Notes under the pieces: model-generated
The model's database searches: none
What the model was told of the DNA's origin: nothing
What the model saw: only the letters and a program-made list of their open reading frames with translations
Assembly: GCA_039978895.1 (NCBI GenBank)
Contig: JBDWAL010000057.1
Location: forward strand, 1 to 64,000
Origin: Aliishimia sp039978895
GTDB lineage: Bacteria; Pseudomonadota; Alphaproteobacteria; Rhodobacterales; Rhodobacteraceae
Reading direction: 5' to 3'
Length of the DNA: 64,000 bases
Made by a program: the position numbers and the translations under genes
In this document: positions 44,606-54,504 of the stretch, piece by piece
Layout: each line of letters opens with the position of its first letter
How positions within the stretch are numbered: position 1 is the stretch's first letter

Positions 44606-45130
44606 CTAGGAATAGAAATCAATGATGGATTGAGAGGTGTCATACCCTGCGTCTTGCAAGGCAGGCTCTAGAACATCCCAAAGGCTGTCGGTTTCATCCG
44701 AATTCTGAAAACTCTCCACGACATCGGCGATCAAAGACACGGCAGCGCTATCAACGCTATCAACGCCTTGAAAGCTACCGCCCGGGGGAGGTCCCTTTGG
44801 CCGACTGCCGCCATCCGGTGGTCCACCTCCCGGCGGGCCATTCCCTGCAATTCCCGCTTGTTCGGCAAGCCCTCGCGCATCAAACCCGGCATCAGCCAGG
44901 CCGGTCGCCAATCCGGCACCCGGCTCTATGCCCAATTCCTTGATCTGGGAAACGATATCTTCTGCGTCTTCATCGGACAGATTCTCTGCATCGTATTGCG
45001 ACAGCAGATCTGCCAATTTTTGCCCTTGTTCCTCGGTCATTTTTACCGGTTTCTGGGCTTGAGATGGTGGGAAGCCTGCCCCACCGATTGCCTGCATCAT
45101 CCTTTGACTCCTTGTGTCCAAATAAGACAT
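44606..45130 (-). CDS. Small Gly/Pro-rich protein of unknown function
   Basis: A 174-residue acidic protein. Residues about 30-62 (KMTEEQGQKLADLLSQYDAE, then NLSDEDAEDIVSQIKELGI) look like an EF-hand-like helix-acidic loop-helix. Residues about 75-93 (ADAGFDARGLAEQAGIAGNG) and a low-complexity Gly/Pro stretch at about 95-118 follow, and a C-terminal helical part ends DTSQSIIDFYS. This layout resembles a scattered, uncharacterised family of small proteins in gammaproteobacteria and others. No signal peptide; the start has no clear ribosome binding site. Confidence 0.65.
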   Translation of the reverse strand: MSYLDTRSQRMMQAIGGAGFPPSQAQKPVKMTEEQGQKLADLLSQYDAENLSDEDAEDIVSQIKELGIEPGAGLATGLADAGFDARGLAEQAGIAGNGPPGGGPPDGGSRPKGPPPGGSFQGVDSVDSAAVSLIADVVESFQNSDETDSLWDVLEPALQDAGYDTSQSIIDFYS

Positions 45131-45313
45131 GAATTACACGCGGAACGTGTGACGTCTTTAGAATGGCCGAAAGGTGAAAATCGAATTTAAGTTGGGCAGT
45201 CCTTTAAAAAGATAAGGAAAAACTCACGATATTGCTCACAGCGGAGCAACGTTCTGGTTAAAAAGTGTGCGTTTCTATGATCAATAAGTGACAAAGATCG
45301 CCGCCGACATGGA

Positions 45314-46003
45314 TCAGCCAATCGCGGCCAGAAAAGCCTGAGATGCCGCGCGATCGTCATCCGCAACGTCCGCTTTACGCGACCGCCACAACGTCGCTTG
45401 TGAGCGCAGGATCAACCCGTCTGATAGAATTTTCAGATGGTTCGCTCGCAGGGTTTCGCCCGAAGATGTGATGTCCGCAATCGCTTCTGCCGTTTCATTG
45501 GCAACTGTGCCCTCGGTTGCGCCTTGACTGTCCACCAATTGGTAATCGGCCACGCCAGCGTCGCGCAAAGCATCCCGAACCAGACGGTGATACTTGGTCG
45601 CAATACGCATCCGAAAGCCCTTCGCGGCCCGAAATTGTGCAGCAGCGGCGTCCAGATCATGTAGACAATCCACATCCACCCAACATTTCGGCACAGCAAC
45701 GATCAGATCTGCGTGCCCAAAGCCCATATGCTCGAACGGTTCAACTTGTTGTTCCCAAAGCGGAAGTTTCTCACGCACTAGATCTTCGCCTGTCACACCA
45801 AAGTGGATACGACCCGCCGCAAGTTCACGCGGGATTTCCCCGGCTGACAGCAAAACCAGCGACACGCCATCAATCCCGGACACAGCGCCCGCATATTCAC
45901 GATCCGACCCCGTTCGACTAAGCGTGATGCCTTTTTCCGCAAACCAGTCAAAGGTTTTCTCCATCAGTCGACCTTTTGAAGGCACACCCAGTTTGATACT
46001 CAT
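45314..46003 (-). CDS. hisG: ATP phosphoribosyltransferase, short form
   Basis: A 229-residue short-form HisG catalysing the first step of histidine synthesis (ATP + PRPP). Recognisable are KLGVPSKGRLMEKTFDWF, FGVTGEDLVREK and VADITSSGETLRANHLKILS, which contains the PRPP loop. The short form lacks the C-terminal regulatory domain and needs HisZ, encoded directly upstream with an ATGA overlap. Confidence 0.95.
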   Translation of the reverse strand: MSIKLGVPSKGRLMEKTFDWFAEKGITLSRTGSDREYAGAVSGIDGVSLVLLSAGEIPRELAAGRIHFGVTGEDLVREKLPLWEQQVEPFEHMGFGHADLIVAVPKCWVDVDCLHDLDAAAAQFRAAKGFRMRIATKYHRLVRDALRDAGVADYQLVDSQGATEGTVANETAEAIADITSSGETLRANHLKILSDGLILRSQATLWRSRKADVADDDRAASQAFLAAIG

Positions 46004-47100
46004 GCCGCGCCCTCCAGCTCGATCATCAGGCCGGGGCGGATGACACCGCCCACTGCGGGAATGTCACCCGTTCCACCAGATGCCACACCCAGCTGGCGTG
46101 TTAACGCATCATAACGCCCGCCAGACGCCACAGCCGGCAAATCGGGACGCGTTTCGGCGTAGAACCCAAAAACAAACCCGTCGTAATATTCCATCGAATT
46201 GCGTCCAAAACTCGCTTCAAAGTCCAACGAATCCACATCCACGCCGCGCGCGTTCAAGGCTTCAGATCGCAAAGCGACGCCATCTAGCGCATTGGAAATC
46301 GCAGGCATATCAACGGCCAGATCAAGCATATGTTCCAGCGCGTAAGGTACGGTTTCCCGGATCGCCAAAAGCGTTTCCAACAACTGGATTTCTTCCGCTG
46401 AAATTGGGGCTGATGCGGCGTCGTCTTTCAAAGCGTCAATCCGCGCCGTAATCAGTGCTGCATTGCGAACACCAATCATGGTGCCGGCATGTTCCATCGG
46501 ATCACTTGCGTTCAACAATGCCGCGCGCGCTGCGGGCACCGGCGTTTTACCACTGAACCGATCCAACAATTGTCGGAACCGGCGCGGCCGCCAAATATGA
46601 CGCATCAACGCAGCTTTGCGCCTATTTGTTGTGCGCAACCCCTGAACAGCAGCTAATAAAATGCCGATGTCGCCGGTGGCTGCCCGTAATCCTAACGGTG
46701 CAACCACTTGTTGAATAAGCGCAAACACTTCTGCATCTGCCGCAGCCGGGTCGGAGCGATCAAAAATTTCGTACCCGACTTGTACATATTCGTTAGCGCG
46801 GTCGGGGTCGTCTTCTTGGCGGCGAAACACTTCGCCCGAATAGGTATAGCGCGCGGGTTCAGCCCCTTCGGCCATGTGCATTTGCACCACTGGCACAGTA
46901 AAATCGGGGCGCAACATCTGCTCACCACGTAATGCGTCAGACGTTACATAAGCGCGCGCACGGATGTCTTCGCCGTACAAATCCAGCAACGTTCCAGCCG
47001 GTTGCAATAAGGGCGGTTCAACCACAACTGCTTTTTGCGCTTCAAACGTGGCCCGCAAAGCCAGCGCTTTGGCATTGGTCTGTGATCGTGTTGACATCAA
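46000..47100 (-). CDS. hisZ: ATP phosphoribosyltransferase regulatory subunit
   Basis: A 366-residue HisZ, a paralogue of histidyl-tRNA synthetase without aminoacylation activity that forms a complex with short HisG and confers histidine feedback. It keeps class II motifs LRPDFTVPVVQMHM, ARYTYSGEVFRRQ and ASGGRYDALTRQLG. It sits between hisS and hisG, overlapping both by four bases. Confidence 0.93.
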   Translation of the reverse strand: MMSTRSQTNAKALALRATFEAQKAVVVEPPLLQPAGTLLDLYGEDIRARAYVTSDALRGEQMLRPDFTVPVVQMHMAEGAEPARYTYSGEVFRRQEDDPDRANEYVQVGYEIFDRSDPAAADAEVFALIQQVVAPLGLRAATGDIGILLAAVQGLRTTNRRKAALMRHIWRPRRFRQLLDRFSGKTPVPAARAALLNASDPMEHAGTMIGVRNAALITARIDALKDDAASAPISAEEIQLLETLLAIRETVPYALEHMLDLAVDMPAISNALDGVALRSEALNARGVDVDSLDFEASFGRNSMEYYDGFVFGFYAETRPDLPAVASGGRYDALTRQLGVASGGTGDIPAVGGVIRPGLMIELEGAA

Positions 47101-48617
47101 TCAGTCCCACGCAAAATTTCACGCACCTTTTTGACCAGATGATCACGCGGCACTTCGAATTGGCTGGGCAGGCCTTTCCATTCTTCAAGGCTGGCCGTTT
47201 CGGCGATTTTGGCCCCCAGGATCAAATCTTTGATCTGTATAACGCCACGGTCTTTTTCATCGCCACCCTCGATCACAGCAATCGGAGAGCCGCGCTTATC
47301 TGCGTATTTCAATTGGTTGCCGAAATTCTTCGGATTGCCCAGATAGACTTCCGCGCGGATGCCTGCACCGCGCAGTTCCGCCACCATCTTTTGATAATCG
47401 GCCATACGGTCGCGATCCATCACTGTGACAACCACAGGTCCGTGAACATGCGTGGCCGTTTGCCCCTTCATCCGGAGAGCTGCGAGCAACCGATCCACCC
47501 CAATGGATACGCCCGTCGCGGGAACTTCTTGCCCGGTGAAACGCTTGACCAAATCGTCATAACGCCCGCCACCTGCAACAGAGCCGAATTGGCGTGGTCT
47601 GCCTTTTTCATCTTTGATTTCAAAGGTAAGTTCAGCCTCATAAACAGGGCCGGTGTAGTACCCAAGTCCGCGCACAACGGACGGGTCGATGACAATCCTG
47701 TCGGGACCATAGCCTTGGGATTGAAGAAGATCAGCAATCTCTTCCAACTCCGCGATGCCGGCCATTCCAACCTCAGAGCTGCCAACTGCTTTTGTCAGGT
47801 TCTCAAGTGTCGTCGCTGTGTCAGCCCCTTTGGACATCAAAAACTCGAGGACAGGTGCGGCCTGAGCAGCCGTCAAACCAACCCCATCAATAAAAGCGCC
47901 TGACGCATCTTTTCGACCTTCGCAAAGCAGTTCACGGACGCCCTCAACACCGACTTTATCAAACTTGTCGACCGTTCGAAGGATGTTGGCTTTCCACTCG
48001 CCAAAATCCTCGGTGTGATTGGATGGTGCATCTGCCCCGTCGCTGTCCATAGCCTGATCGACCGCATCAAGTACGCCATCCAAAATCTTGCGATTGTTCA
48101 CACGCACGACATAGTCGCCACGCGCGATGCCGACCTCTTCCATGGCATCTGCCAACATTGCACAAATTTCTGCGTCAGCTGCCATTGACGCAGATCCAAC
48201 CGTATCCGCATCACATTGATAGAACTGGCGAAACCGGCCCGGACCGGGCTTTTCATTGCGCCAAACAGGCCCAAAGGTGAAACGGCGATAGGGTGATGGC
48301 AAATCATTGCGGTGTTGCGCATAAACCCGTGCCAAAGGGGCCGTCATATCATAGCGCAGCGCAAGCCATTTGGCGTCATCTTCTTCTTGCCAAGCAAACA
48401 CACCTTCATTGGGGCGATCTACGTCTGGAAGGAATTTGCCCAAGGCTTCGACGGTCTCCACAGCGGAACTTTCCAAAGCCTCAAACCCGTAACGATGATA
48501 GACTCCAGCAATGCGAGATAGCATTTCCGCGCGATCAGTTACATCTGCGCCAAAATAGTCGCGAAACCCCTTCGGCGTCTCGGCCTTGGGGCGGGAAGGT
48601 TTCTTTTGCTTTGCCAT
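47097..48617 (-). CDS. hisS: Histidyl-tRNA synthetase
   Basis: A 506-residue class II synthetase. Motifs seen are KGFRDYFGADVTDRAEMLS, LALRYDMTAPLARVYAQ (motif 2 region), FTFGPVWRNEKPGPGRFRQF, GLGYYTGPVYE and SVAGGGRYDDLVKRF (motif 3), then the anticodon-binding domain. The ATG at 48617 has AGGA upstream; the frame is open to 48881, but that extension has no family resemblance. First gene of hisS-hisZ-hisG, which joins charging and synthesis of histidine in one transcript. Confidence 0.95.
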   Translation of the reverse strand: MAKQKKPSRPKAETPKGFRDYFGADVTDRAEMLSRIAGVYHRYGFEALESSAVETVEALGKFLPDVDRPNEGVFAWQEEDDAKWLALRYDMTAPLARVYAQHRNDLPSPYRRFTFGPVWRNEKPGPGRFRQFYQCDADTVGSASMAADAEICAMLADAMEEVGIARGDYVVRVNNRKILDGVLDAVDQAMDSDGADAPSNHTEDFGEWKANILRTVDKFDKVGVEGVRELLCEGRKDASGAFIDGVGLTAAQAAPVLEFLMSKGADTATTLENLTKAVGSSEVGMAGIAELEEIADLLQSQGYGPDRIVIDPSVVRGLGYYTGPVYEAELTFEIKDEKGRPRQFGSVAGGGRYDDLVKRFTGQEVPATGVSIGVDRLLAALRMKGQTATHVHGPVVVTVMDRDRMADYQKMVAELRGAGIRAEVYLGNPKNFGNQLKYADKRGSPIAVIEGGDEKDRGVIQIKDLILGAKIAETASLEEWKGLPSQFEVPRDHLVKKVREILRGTD

Positions 48618-48995
48618 GGGGCTTGGTCCTTGGATCACAGGTTGCGCGCCAGATAGCAGGGGGGCGCAGTCGGGGCAAGTCAGGGTGCAGGACACCTGCA
48701 CCTCACAAAGCAGCAAAGACGCTTTGTCGCGCAGGACCTCGTAACCTTCATCCCAATTATCCGAAGCAATCGTTATCGGGTACGTAACCTCTACATAAAT
48801 TAGGTAAGTCGTTCCAACATGATAAAACCGACCAAACACCGCCTTCTCTTTATGACAACTGAGATGGGTCACCCGCCTCAACCCAACACGCAGTGGGATT
48901 GCGCACGCTCAATCAGCCACTGGGAAAAATGCAGTCTTGCACCTTTGCACGAAACGCAGCACATCTGGATAATCCGAAGTCCTGAGAGAGCGTCT
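48618..48995. other. Divergent promoter region of hisS and slyX with a hairpin
   Basis: 378 bases. A perfect eight-pair hairpin GGTGCAGG-ACA-CCTGCACC at 48684-48702 lies in the probable hisS leader, 67 bases before the start codon. A short CTCAC/GTGAG context surrounds it, but I see no leader peptide rich in His codons and no T run. Confidence 0.45.
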
Positions 48996-49190
48996 ATGCA
49001 AGAGCTGGAAGAAAAAATTGCCCACCTTTTACGCACTGTCGACGATCTAAGCGATGTGGTCGCGCGTCAGGACAAAGAGTTGGCCAAATTGCGTGTGCAA
49101 GTAGACCGGTTAGTCTTTCGCGAAGCCGAGCGGGAAGCCGAAACTCCGGGTGGCGTGGTCATGGGCGACGAACGCCCGCCTCACTACTAA
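48996..49190 (+). CDS. slyX: SlyX-like coiled-coil protein
   Basis: A 64-residue protein starting MQELEEKIAHLLRTVDDLSD, almost entirely one coiled coil (residues 1-45). It ends ERPPHY, a tail seen in SlyX proteins (SlyX C-terminus PPHY). Function unknown; in E. coli it lies beside slyD. The ATG at 48996 has GAGAG upstream. The frame is open further left but without family resemblance. Confidence 0.85.
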   Translation: MQELEEKIAHLLRTVDDLSDVVARQDKELAKLRVQVDRLVFREAEREAETPGGVVMGDERPPHY

Positions 49191-49256
49191 AAACCGGGGC
49201 GCGCACCACAGGTGCACGTCACACGCGTGCAGCGGGGATTGCGCGCAAGAAAACCC

Positions 49257-50810
49257 CTACGGATCTTTGAGAGCGGCGGCCAAAACTGTGCCGTCATGGA
49301 CCAATATATCCGCCCATCGTCCATTATCCGTAAACCGCTCATACGTCGAAATGAACACAGTGTTTTTTTCCAACGTACTGATTTTGGACCCGCAAGGTTC
49401 GCGCCGAGACACTTTGCAAATCGCGGATTTCACCTTTTCATACGCTTTGTCGGTCGTGCTGTAAGGGTATTTTTCCGAAGGCCGACCATAACGCAATTGT
49501 TCATGCATCGCGGGCTCACCGAACAATGCCAGAGCAGCGGTAAACTGGCGCGGGCACCCATCTGAAAACCCTGTCACATAAAACGTCCGCGGCGCAGTAC
49601 TGCCCGCATTGGAATCAAACAATGCATAGCCTTTGCCCGATCCAGCTTTTTCCAACTTACGGCCAAGTGGTTCGTTTTTCGCGTCACACACCCGCGCGAT
49701 GGTGCCAAATGGCAAAACGTCACCAAACGAAACATCGACCTTATCCGGCCCCTTTCGTGGCGCGTCCCCCCGAGAGTTGAACCGCGCAGCGCGACGTTTC
49801 GACGGGGGCTCTTGCGTCGTCTCCTCAGGTGTTAAACTTGCGACCTTCACGTCTTCTACTTCAACTGTCGGCTCCGGCGAGCGCCGCACAGTGACGTCTT
49901 GCGCGTCTTGCTTGTTGCCAAACAATCCGCCCAGTAGCCCCTGACGTTTCACGGCTTCAACTTGCACGCCAGGCGCAGGCTCTTCTGAACTGGCTAAGGT
50001 TTCCACATTTGCTTTAGCTTCTGGTGCGTTGGTCTTGATATCAGAAGGTGCCTCAGCAACGATGAGCACAGGCTCAACAGTTTCGCCGTCGTCAACGCTA
50101 TTTTCACTGGCATCTTGAGACCGTTTTTGTCCTGCCAATCTTTTAAACAGGCCGCGCTTTGGGGCAGGCTCTGCCTTTGTTGGCTCTGTCTGCACTGCGT
50201 CCACTTGTGCATCTGCTTGAGGGGTCAAAATCTCTGGCGTTTCTGAATTAGGCGCAGCATCTGCGATGACTTCTGCCGCTAAGGGTTCTTCAACCGAGGC
50301 AACACTTTGATCTGTCGTGGCAGTTTCAGTAAGACCCGTCGTTTCGGTTGTGTTGGCAGCTAAAGTTTCCGCTTCTGTGGCGCGTCGAAACAGTCCCAGC
50401 ACACCCCCGCGTCGTTTTGGTTGCGCGATTGTGTTGTCGTCAATCACCTCAGCTTCCGCTAGCGATGTTTCATTGGCCTGCTCTGCTGCGGGCAAGGCGG
50501 CTTCTTCTAACGGATCCTCCTCGGCAGCAACAGGTGTCTCATCATGCAAAGGCGCGCTCGACAGTGACGCATTGGCCGAAGAAACAGCCGCTGAGACAGG
50601 ATCATCTTGCGGCGTGGGTTCCGCGCGGCGGAACAAACCACCCAAAAAACCGCCCTCTTTACGCGCAAGCTCTTCGGGGGACGCAGCAACATCGCGCACG
50701 ATATCTTGCGGGGCCAATGATACGTCAGACAGCTTTTCCACACGGTCCAAAGGATCACCGCATGCGGTCACTGCCACCAAAGCGGTCATCATCAAAAACG
50801 GTCGTTGCAC
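49257..50810 (-). CDS. Lipoprotein with repeated Gly-Leu-Phe-Arg motifs
   Basis: A 517-residue lipoprotein: signal peptide with lipobox VTAC (Cys17). Then comes a long low-complexity acidic/Ala/Thr/Pro region (about 30-350) with four short basic-hydrophobic motifs: GGFLGGLFRRAE (about 53), GGVLGLFRRATE (134), KRGLFKRLAG (218) and RQGLLGGLFGNK (287). The C-terminal domain (about 365-517) is globular and contains PFGTIARVCDAKN, FYVTGFSDGCPRQFTAALAL and STYERFTDNGRWADILVHDG. Similar C-terminal domains occur in other Rhodobacterales. Function unknown. Downstream of dnaE on the same strand. Confidence 0.75.
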   Translation of the reverse strand: MQRPFLMMTALVAVTACGDPLDRVEKLSDVSLAPQDIVRDVAASPEELARKEGGFLGGLFRRAEPTPQDDPVSAAVSSANASLSSAPLHDETPVAAEEDPLEEAALPAAEQANETSLAEAEVIDDNTIAQPKRRGGVLGLFRRATEAETLAANTTETTGLTETATTDQSVASVEEPLAAEVIADAAPNSETPEILTPQADAQVDAVQTEPTKAEPAPKRGLFKRLAGQKRSQDASENSVDDGETVEPVLIVAEAPSDIKTNAPEAKANVETLASSEEPAPGVQVEAVKRQGLLGGLFGNKQDAQDVTVRRSPEPTVEVEDVKVASLTPEETTQEPPSKRRAARFNSRGDAPRKGPDKVDVSFGDVLPFGTIARVCDAKNEPLGRKLEKAGSGKGYALFDSNAGSTAPRTFYVTGFSDGCPRQFTAALALFGEPAMHEQLRYGRPSEKYPYSTTDKAYEKVKSAICKVSRREPCGSKISTLEKNTVFISTYERFTDNGRWADILVHDGTVLAAALKDP

Positions 50811-50943
50811 ACAAATATCCCCGATTTGTCCCGCGACGTGGATAACCGATATGTGCCCGCGCGTCCAATGTCATGCGCAAATCAAGCGATGCATCGCCAA
50901 AAAAGTTCGTGATCGTTCGGATGTCGGCATGGTTTTGGATGTT

Positions 50944-53900
50944 TCAGATGTCTTGAACATCCAACACCCCAACGAGGCTTTTGATCGCCCCTTTGATTTG
51001 TGGGTTAACGGGAAATTCCTCACCAAGGTCCAGTTCAACTTCGCCAAGATCACCCGCCATGATGCAGACTTGTACCGGACCTTTGCTCGCCCGCACCACC
51101 GCGGCTTCGCGCGCACCGTCCAGCACCGTTTGCACCGAATTGATGGCTTCCACTTCTTCGACAAATATTTTCAGACCCAAACCACCGACATCAGCAACCA
51201 CAGCATCAATTGGCGCAATCGAGCGTGCCAAAAGCTTCAATTGGTCAGATTCCATGTTGGCTTCGACAGTAACGACCACTTGGTTTCCGGTGACAAGATG
51301 CTCTTGCGAGGCCTCCAACGTGTCCGAAAAGATGGTGACCTCATAGGCGCCGCTGGGATCGCTCAATTGGCTGAATGCAAAGCGGTTTCCGCGTGCAGAT
51401 TTGCGGATTTGCACCCCCGCGACAACACCTGCCAGCTTTGCAATTAGGGGGGATCGTTCGGCCTTTTCGCTCAAGGCGTCTAACGTCAGGACGTCTTTGC
51501 GTTTGAGCGCCCCCATGTAATCGTCCAACGGGTGCCCCGACAGATAGAACCCCACGGCTTTGAATTCTTCGCTCAACCGTTCCGCTGGCACCCAATCATT
51601 CACAGGTGACAGGCGCGGTTCAGGCAGATCGTCCCCCGCCTCGCCAAACAGGCTGACTTGGTTTGAATTCTTTTGATCGTGGATCGCGGCCGAATAGCTG
51701 GACAATGCATCCAAAGAATCAAACACCCGACGCCGGTTTGGATCAAGCACGTCAAACGCGCCCGCGCGCGCCAACATCTCTAGGGGGCGCTTACCGACGC
51801 GTTTCAAATCCACGCGCCGCGCAACATCAAAGAGTGTCGTAAAGACCTTGCCGCCACGGGCTTCAGTGATCAGTTTCATCGCCTCAACACCGACGTTTTT
51901 CAGCGCGCCCAACCCATAAAGCAGCGTGCCATCTTGCACGTCAAACGTCGCCTCAGAGCGGTTCACACAAGGTGCAGACCATGGCAGTTCCAACCCTTTG
52001 CGCACTTCTTCAAAATACACAGCCAACTTGTCCGTCAGGTGAATATCGCAGTTCATAACACCGCCCATGAACTCCACAGGATGGTTCGCTTTCAGCCACG
52101 CGGTTTGATAACTCACCACCGCATAGGCCGCCGCGTGCGATTTGTTGAAGCCGTAATTTGCGAACTTATCGAGAAGGTGCCAGACCTCCATCGCTTTGTC
52201 CCGGTCCACCCCGTTTTTACCGGATCCCTCAAGGAATTTCGGACGCTCCGCATCCATCGCTTCTTGAATTTTTTTACCCATCGCACGACGCAACAAATCC
52301 GCCCCACCCAGCGAATACCCGGCCATTTCTTGGGCGATCTGCATAACTTGTTCTTGATAGACGATGATACCTTGGGTCTCGTCCAGAATATGGTCGATCG
52401 ATGGGTGAAGAAGCTCGCGTTCTGACAGCCCGTTCTTGACCTCACAGAATTTCGGGATGTTCTCCATTGGGCCCGGACGGTACAGCGCCACAAGCGCGAT
52501 GATGTCTTCGATACAGTCCGGTTTCATGCGCTTGAGCGCATCCATCATGCCCGAACTTTCCACCTGAAACACCGCCACAGTCTTGGCGCGGGCGTATAAA
52601 TCATATGACATTTCGTCATCCAAAGGGATCGCGTTGATGTCGTTTTCGGTGCCCGCCAATGGCTCATAAAGTTCGGTTCCGTCGGCAGATACATGCAGCG
52701 GACGGCCCGCGTTTCGGATCAAATCCACCGCGTTTTGGATCACGGTCAGCGTTTTCAGACCCAAAAAGTCGAATTTCACCAGCCCGGCTTGTTCGACCCA
52801 TTTCATGTTGAACTGCGTTGCTGGCATATCAGAACGAGGGTCTTGATAAAGCGGAACCAACGCATCCAAGGGGCGATCCCCGATCACAACACCCGCCGCG
52901 TGGGTTGATGCATTACGCAACAGCCCCTCAACTTGCTGTCCGTAGTTCAGCAGGCGGTCGACAACTTCTTCCGCCTTGGCTTCTTCCCTCAAACGCGGCT
53001 CATCCGCCAACGCCTTCTCAATAGAGACGGGCTTTACACCCTCCACAGGGATCATCTTGGACAAGCGGTCAACTTGTCCATACGGCATCTGCAAAACGCG
53101 CCCGATGTCGCGCACCGCAGCTTTGGATAAAAGCGCCCCAAAGGTGATGATCTGTCCGACTTTGTCGCGCCCATATTTTTGTTGCACATAGCGGATGACT
53201 TCTTCACGCCGATCCATGCAAAAGTCGATGTCGAAATCCGGCATCGACACACGTTCGGGGTTCAAAAAGCGTTCAAACAAAAGGGCGTATCGCAGCGGAT
53301 CGAGGTCGGTAATCGTGAGTGCATAAGCCACAAGCGAACCCGCACCAGATCCCCGCCCCGGCCCCACCGGAATATTCTCGTCTTTGGACCATTTGATAAA
53401 GTCAGCAACGATCAGGAAGTAGCCCGGAAACCCCATCCCTTCGATGATATCCAGCTCGAAATCGAGCCGTTTTTGGTATTCTTCGACAGAGGTCGCATGT
53501 GGGATCACCTCTAAACGTCGCTTCAACCCTTCATTGGATTGCCTGCGCAGTTCGACAACTTCATCATCCGCGAATTTCGGCAAAATCGGATCGCGCCGAT
53601 ATGTCATAAACGCGCAACGTTGTGCAATTTCCACAGTATTCTCAAGCGCTTCCGGCAAATCTGCAAACAAGGCGGCCATCTCAGCGGGCGTCTTGAAATA
53701 GTGCTGATCTGTCAACCGTCGTCGCGTTTCTTGCTGGTCGACATAGGCGCCATCCGAAATACAGATCAGCGCATCATGCGCCTCGTACATTTTGGAATCT
53801 GGGAAATAGACGTCATTGGTCGCAACCAATGGCAGCTCCATATCATAGGCAATCTCGATATGTCCGCGCTCGGTCAGCGTTTCGGCTTCGGGTTGTCCGT

Positions 53901-54444
53901 TCTCGCCCGGGTGACGTTGCAATTCGATATAAAGCCGGTCGACAAATGCAGCCGCCATACGTTTCACTAAGGCGTCCGCTTTGCTGCGTTGCCCGGCTTG
54001 CAACAACCGTCCCACCGGCCCATCCGGCCCACCGCTTAAGCAGATCAACCCATCCGAATGCTGCTCAAGTTCCTCTAATGTGACCTGAGGCAATTGCCCG
54101 CCCTTGTCGACATATAGGCACGAATTCAACTTCATCAGGTTTTCGTACCCAAGCTCAGATTGCGACAACAAAACAATCGCCGCGGGGTCGCGTGGCTTTG
54201 CGCCCGGCTCTGCGGGATCATAGGCAAGATCGACCTGACACCCAATGATGGGTTGGATGCCTGCGCCAGACAGCGTGACCGCGTATTCCAACGCCGCAAA
54301 CATGTTGTTGGTGTCGGTCATGGCCAAAGCTGGCATTCCGACTTTTTTGCACAAATCGGGCAGCTTTTTTAGCCGCAACGCCCCTTCTAGAAGGGAGTAT
54401 TCTGTGTGCGAGCGCAGGTGAATGAATCGTGGGGATTTGGTCAT
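50944..54444 (-). CDS. dnaE: DNA polymerase III alpha subunit
   Basis: An 1166-residue replicative polymerase of the DnaE1 type. The N-terminal PHP domain begins FIHLRSHTEYSLLEGALRL. The catalytic aspartates are in PDFDIDFCMDRREEV, preceded by GPGRGSGAGSLVAYAL. Later motifs include GFNKSHAAAYAVVSYQTAW (the FNKSHA element) and the OB-fold region ANMESDQLKLLARSI. Length and motifs are normal. Its leader lies next to the ArsR gene promoter. Confidence 0.97.
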   Translation of the reverse strand: MTKSPRFIHLRSHTEYSLLEGALRLKKLPDLCKKVGMPALAMTDTNNMFAALEYAVTLSGAGIQPIIGCQVDLAYDPAEPGAKPRDPAAIVLLSQSELGYENLMKLNSCLYVDKGGQLPQVTLEELEQHSDGLICLSGGPDGPVGRLLQAGQRSKADALVKRMAAAFVDRLYIELQRHPGENGQPEAETLTERGHIEIAYDMELPLVATNDVYFPDSKMYEAHDALICISDGAYVDQQETRRRLTDQHYFKTPAEMAALFADLPEALENTVEIAQRCAFMTYRRDPILPKFADDEVVELRRQSNEGLKRRLEVIPHATSVEEYQKRLDFELDIIEGMGFPGYFLIVADFIKWSKDENIPVGPGRGSGAGSLVAYALTITDLDPLRYALLFERFLNPERVSMPDFDIDFCMDRREEVIRYVQQKYGRDKVGQIITFGALLSKAAVRDIGRVLQMPYGQVDRLSKMIPVEGVKPVSIEKALADEPRLREEAKAEEVVDRLLNYGQQVEGLLRNASTHAAGVVIGDRPLDALVPLYQDPRSDMPATQFNMKWVEQAGLVKFDFLGLKTLTVIQNAVDLIRNAGRPLHVSADGTELYEPLAGTENDINAIPLDDEMSYDLYARAKTVAVFQVESSGMMDALKRMKPDCIEDIIALVALYRPGPMENIPKFCEVKNGLSERELLHPSIDHILDETQGIIVYQEQVMQIAQEMAGYSLGGADLLRRAMGKKIQEAMDAERPKFLEGSGKNGVDRDKAMEVWHLLDKFANYGFNKSHAAAYAVVSYQTAWLKANHPVEFMGGVMNCDIHLTDKLAVYFEEVRKGLELPWSAPCVNRSEATFDVQDGTLLYGLGALKNVGVEAMKLITEARGGKVFTTLFDVARRVDLKRVGKRPLEMLARAGAFDVLDPNRRRVFDSLDALSSYSAAIHDQKNSNQVSLFGEAGDDLPEPRLSPVNDWVPAERLSEEFKAVGFYLSGHPLDDYMGALKRKDVLTLDALSEKAERSPLIAKLAGVVAGVQIRKSARGNRFAFSQLSDPSGAYEVTIFSDTLEASQEHLVTGNQVVVTVEANMESDQLKLLARSIAPIDAVVADVGGLGLKIFVEEVEAINSVQTVLDGAREAAVVRASKGPVQVCIMAGDLGEVELDLGEEFPVNPQIKGAIKSLVGVLDVQDI

Positions 54445-54504
54445 AGCCCTACGATATGATGTGGTTGCAGCGCCGTGAAGCCCAGATATGCGTTATCCAC
54501 AGCT

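Noticed and set aside
48618..48881. 88-residue N-terminal extension of HisS
   Set aside because: HisS proteins begin near MAKQKK; the extension is unlike any domain and covers the leader hairpin.
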